Part shown: positions 41,757 to 43,741 of the stretch, piece by piece
Layout: every line of letters begins with the position of its first letter
Numbering within the stretch: the first letter of the stretch is position 1
Assembly: GCA_028282725.1 (NCBI GenBank)
Contig: JANQHF010000091.1
Location: 1-43,741, forward strand
DNA length: 43,741 nt
Origin: Saprospiraceae bacterium
GTDB taxonomy: Bacteria; Bacteroidota; Bacteroidia; Chitinophagales; Saprospiraceae
Direction of reading: 5' to 3'
Notes under the pieces: generated by a model
What the model saw: the letters and a program-made list of their open reading frames with translations, nothing else
The model's database searches: none
What the model was told of the DNA's origin: nothing
Translations under genes and position numbers: made by a program

Positions 41757-42398
41757 ATGAGCATACAGGAAAGGATAGATAAGGAAAAAGTGATTGCAGT
41801 TATCATCCTGGATCAACTCAAGCATGCCATACCACTGGCGAAAGCGTTGGTATCCGGAGGAGTGACGTGTATTGAACTCACTTTGAGAACACAAATAGCG
41901 TTGGAGGCAGGAAGAGCGATTAAAAAAGAAGTCCCGGAGATCTTATTGGGATATGGCACAGTCTTAACCATTGACCAGGTAAAAGAAGCCAAAGATGCAA
42001 GCGGAGATTTTGCGGTGTCGCCGGGATGTAATCCGAAGATCATCAGAGAAGCAATAAAGCAAAGTCTACCCTTTGCCCCGGGAATAATGACTCCTACGGA
42101 TATCGAGTTGGCCGTCCAGGAAGGGTGCAAATTATTAAAATATTTTCCCGCGGAGACTACAGGAGGGATGAAGCATCTGACCAGTATGGCTGCACCTTAC
42201 TTACACCTGGGTCTAAAATTTATTCCCCTTGGCGGAGTGAATATTCATAATGCAAGAACCTATTTGGAATCCCCTCTGATCTCGGCAATCGGAGGTTCGT
42301 GGATTGCAAAACGTGACTTGATCAATAAAGAAGACTGGTCCGCAATTGCTTCCAATGCACAGCAGATCTCCACATTATTAACCGAATTAAACCAATGA
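41757..42398 (+). CDS. 2-Keto-3-deoxy-6-phosphogluconate (KDPG) / 4-hydroxy-2-oxoglutarate aldolase
   Basis: This 213-residue class I aldolase has the family glutamate E40 in CIELTLRT, the GTVL strand (here GYGTVL in place of GAGTVL) and the FAVSPGCNP segment. The Schiff-base lysine is K128 in LLKYFPAE, followed by LGGVN and the ISAIGGSW phosphate-binding region. It splits KDPG into pyruvate and glyceraldehyde-3-phosphate. It is followed at one base by the kinase gene, completing the lower Entner-Doudoroff-like branch. Confidence 0.9.
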   Translation: MSIQERIDKEKVIAVIILDQLKHAIPLAKALVSGGVTCIELTLRTQIALEAGRAIKKEVPEILLGYGTVLTIDQVKEAKDASGDFAVSPGCNPKIIREAIKQSLPFAPGIMTPTDIELAVQEGCKLLKYFPAETTGGMKHLTSMAAPYLHLGLKFIPLGGVNIHNARTYLESPLISAIGGSWIAKRDLINKEDWSAIASNAQQISTLLTELNQ

Positions 42399-42399
42399 G

Positions 42400-43488
42400 A
42401 TGAGTGTCGTAATAACCTTTGGAGAAATAATGGGTCGATTGGCCTCACCCGGATTTTTAAGATTGAGACAAAGCAGAAGATATGATGTCACGTTTGCAGG
42501 AGCTGAAGCCAGTGTCGCTGCTTCTATCTGCAATTACGGGGGACAGGCAAGATATGTAACGGCTCTTCCAAAACATTCCATAGCCGATGCGGTAATGGAC
42601 ACAATACGCGCCGTAGGCATTGATGCTTCGTTTATTGTCAGAACTGATATGGGGCGCTTAGGATTGTATTTTTTAGAGACTGGAGCAAATCAAAGGCCGA
42701 GCAATGTCATTTACGATCGAGCTGAATCTTCCGTCTCATTAACGCCTTCGGGACAGTACAGGTGGAATGACATTTTTCAGGATGCCTCCTGGCTTCATTT
42801 GAGTGGCATCACTCCCGCTCTTTCGAAAAATGCCGCCGAAGCAACACTTGTAGCAGCGCAAACAGCGAAAACCAAGGATATAACAGTGTCCATAGACTTA
42901 AACTTCAGAGGCAAGTTGTGGAAGTGGGACAAGAATAAGAGTACTCGTCAACTGGCGCGGGATACGATGAAAGAAATCCTCCCCTTCGCTGATGTAGTCA
43001 TCGGCAATGAAGAAGATTGTCACGATGTACTTGGCATAAGAGCAGGGGACACTGACGTCCACTCGGGTAAATTGGACATATCGCGATATCCGGAAGTGGC
43101 AAGACAGGTAGTTCAGCAATTTCCTAATGTTCGGAAAGTGGCCATTACCCTTCGGGAAAGTTTGTCAGCTACGCATAACAATTGGGGAGCGATGCTCTAT
43201 GATGCAATCGAAGATGCTCCTTGTTTTGCACCCCTCAATAAGACCGGAGAATATGACCCCTATCAAATCAAAAGTATCGTTGACCGGGTTGGAGGTGGTG
43301 ATTCCTTCGCCGGCGGATTGATCTTCGCTCATTTAACCCCGGAATTGAGCGAAACACAGACCGCCTTGAATTTTGCTGTTGCCGCCTCATGTCTCAAACA
43401 TTCGATAAAAGGAGATTTCAATTATTCCACAAGAGCCGAAGTTGAGAAATTGATGGGCGGTGCGGGTTCGGGACGAGTAGTCCGCTAA
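42400..43488 (+). CDS. PfkB-family sugar kinase, probable 2-keto-3-deoxygluconate kinase
   Basis: This 362-residue ribokinase-family enzyme has the N-terminal VITFGEIMGRLASPG and the catalytic signature VDRVGGGDSFAGG, with the general base D301. Early segments (FAGAEASVAASICNYGGQ, then YVTALPK) are typical of KdgK. It phosphorylates 2-keto-3-deoxygluconate at C6, feeding the adjacent KDPG aldolase. Its length is slightly above the usual 310-340 residues, owing to an insertion around 205-235. It is the last gene of the operon; the tandem repeat starts 18 bases after its stop. Confidence 0.88.
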   Translation: MSVVITFGEIMGRLASPGFLRLRQSRRYDVTFAGAEASVAASICNYGGQARYVTALPKHSIADAVMDTIRAVGIDASFIVRTDMGRLGLYFLETGANQRPSNVIYDRAESSVSLTPSGQYRWNDIFQDASWLHLSGITPALSKNAAEATLVAAQTAKTKDITVSIDLNFRGKLWKWDKNKSTRQLARDTMKEILPFADVVIGNEEDCHDVLGIRAGDTDVHSGKLDISRYPEVARQVVQQFPNVRKVAITLRESLSATHNNWGAMLYDAIEDAPCFAPLNKTGEYDPYQIKSIVDRVGGGDSFAGGLIFAHLTPELSETQTALNFAVAASCLKHSIKGDFNYSTRAEVEKLMGGAGSGRVVR

Positions 43489-43505
43489 ACAACCCCTTAG
43501 AGTGA

Positions 43506-43741
43506 GTTCAAGCTTTGGCTTGAGCATTGCACAAACGGAAGTTTGTCTTCGCATTCGTTCCTGTCTTCGTCATCTGTACAAATCCGCAAGTTCAAGCTTT
43601 AGATTGAGCATTGGACATACGGAAGTTTGTCCTTGCATTCGTTCCTGTCTTTGTCATCTGTACAAATCTGCAAGTTCATGCTTTAGATTGAACAGGGCGA
43701 CAAACGGAAGTTGGCATTCACAATCGTTCCTGTCTTTGTCA
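43506..43741. repeat. 84-bp tandem repeat array, 2.8 copies, running off the window
   Basis: Copies start at 43506, 43590 and 43674, each with a GTTCAAGC-like beginning (GTTCATGC in the third), and the period is exactly 84 bases. The third copy is cut by the window end. Copies one and two carry the hairpin ACAAAC-GGAA-GTTTGT (one mismatch in copy two) with a GNRA-type tetraloop. Copy one also has TCAAGC-TTTG-GCTTGA. A CGTTCCTGTCT-type segment is conserved in all three. No ORF is supported here. Confidence 0.85.

Noticed and set aside
43506-43741. The tandem repeat as a CRISPR array
   Set aside because: The whole 84-base unit is repeated, with no unique spacers and no cas genes nearby.

Overview
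The window looks like chromosomal DNA of a Bacteroidota bacterium, probably a member of the Saprospiria. The reasons are a type IX secretion (T9SS) C-terminal sorting domain, a DUF3276 PUR-alpha-like gene, a very large Bacteroidetes-style secreted RHS protein, -7 promoter boxes of the TAnnTTTG type, weak Shine-Dalgarno signals and several TTG/GTG starts. The lineage is inferred from protein style only; no rRNA or tRNA gene was seen.

Layout. Positions 1-97 are the right end of an IS66-family insertion sequence that cuts a small unknown ORF (98-397). Next come a MORN/YwqK-type protein (429-1271) and a 2069-residue RHS protein (1294-7503), which together look like a polymorphic toxin/immunity locus. 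Divergent from it is a secreted S74 tail-fibre-chaperone protein with a T9SS tail (7751-10048), then an ABC half-transporter (10352-12136) and a DUF3276 protein (12255-12704). A tight five-gene minus-strand operon follows (18003 to 12742): a cytosolic coiled-coil protein, a two-TM PspA-like coiled-coil protein, a membrane-anchored NitT/TauT-type binding protein fused to an OmpA peptidoglycan-binding domain, a permease and an ATPase. I consider this operon the most interesting system here.

18004-18489 is a repeat-rich spacer. 18490-24716 carries central and redox enzymes: a crotonase, an aldo/keto reductase, an alanine-glyoxylate-type aminotransferase, an atypical SDR and a PQQ quinohaemoprotein dehydrogenase. 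24969-26952 encodes a tail-anchored YegP (DUF1508) repeat protein and a small overlapping ORF. 27157-29981 is a metal-homeostasis locus: a MerC protein, a LolD-like ATPase and an FtsX-like permease with a 12-histidine loop, divergent from a Fur/Zur-family regulator across a 19-bp 9-1-9 palindrome. The regulator gene runs on into a conserved hypothetical gene, era, der, rfbC and rfbD.

34184-38768 holds a small conserved protein, a hotdog thioesterase, a secreted DinB-like protein, a Baeyer-Villiger-type flavin monooxygenase, an AhpD-like gene split by about 77 extra bases, and a FrnE-like DsbA protein. 38765-43488 is a sugar-acid catabolic cluster: an IlvD/Edd-type dehydratase divergent from an SDR, an NTF2-like protein, KDPG aldolase and KDG kinase. 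Together these would take an aldonate to 2-keto-3-deoxy acid, phosphorylate it and split it to pyruvate and a triose phosphate. The window ends in an 84-bp tandem repeat (43506-43741) that can form hairpins.
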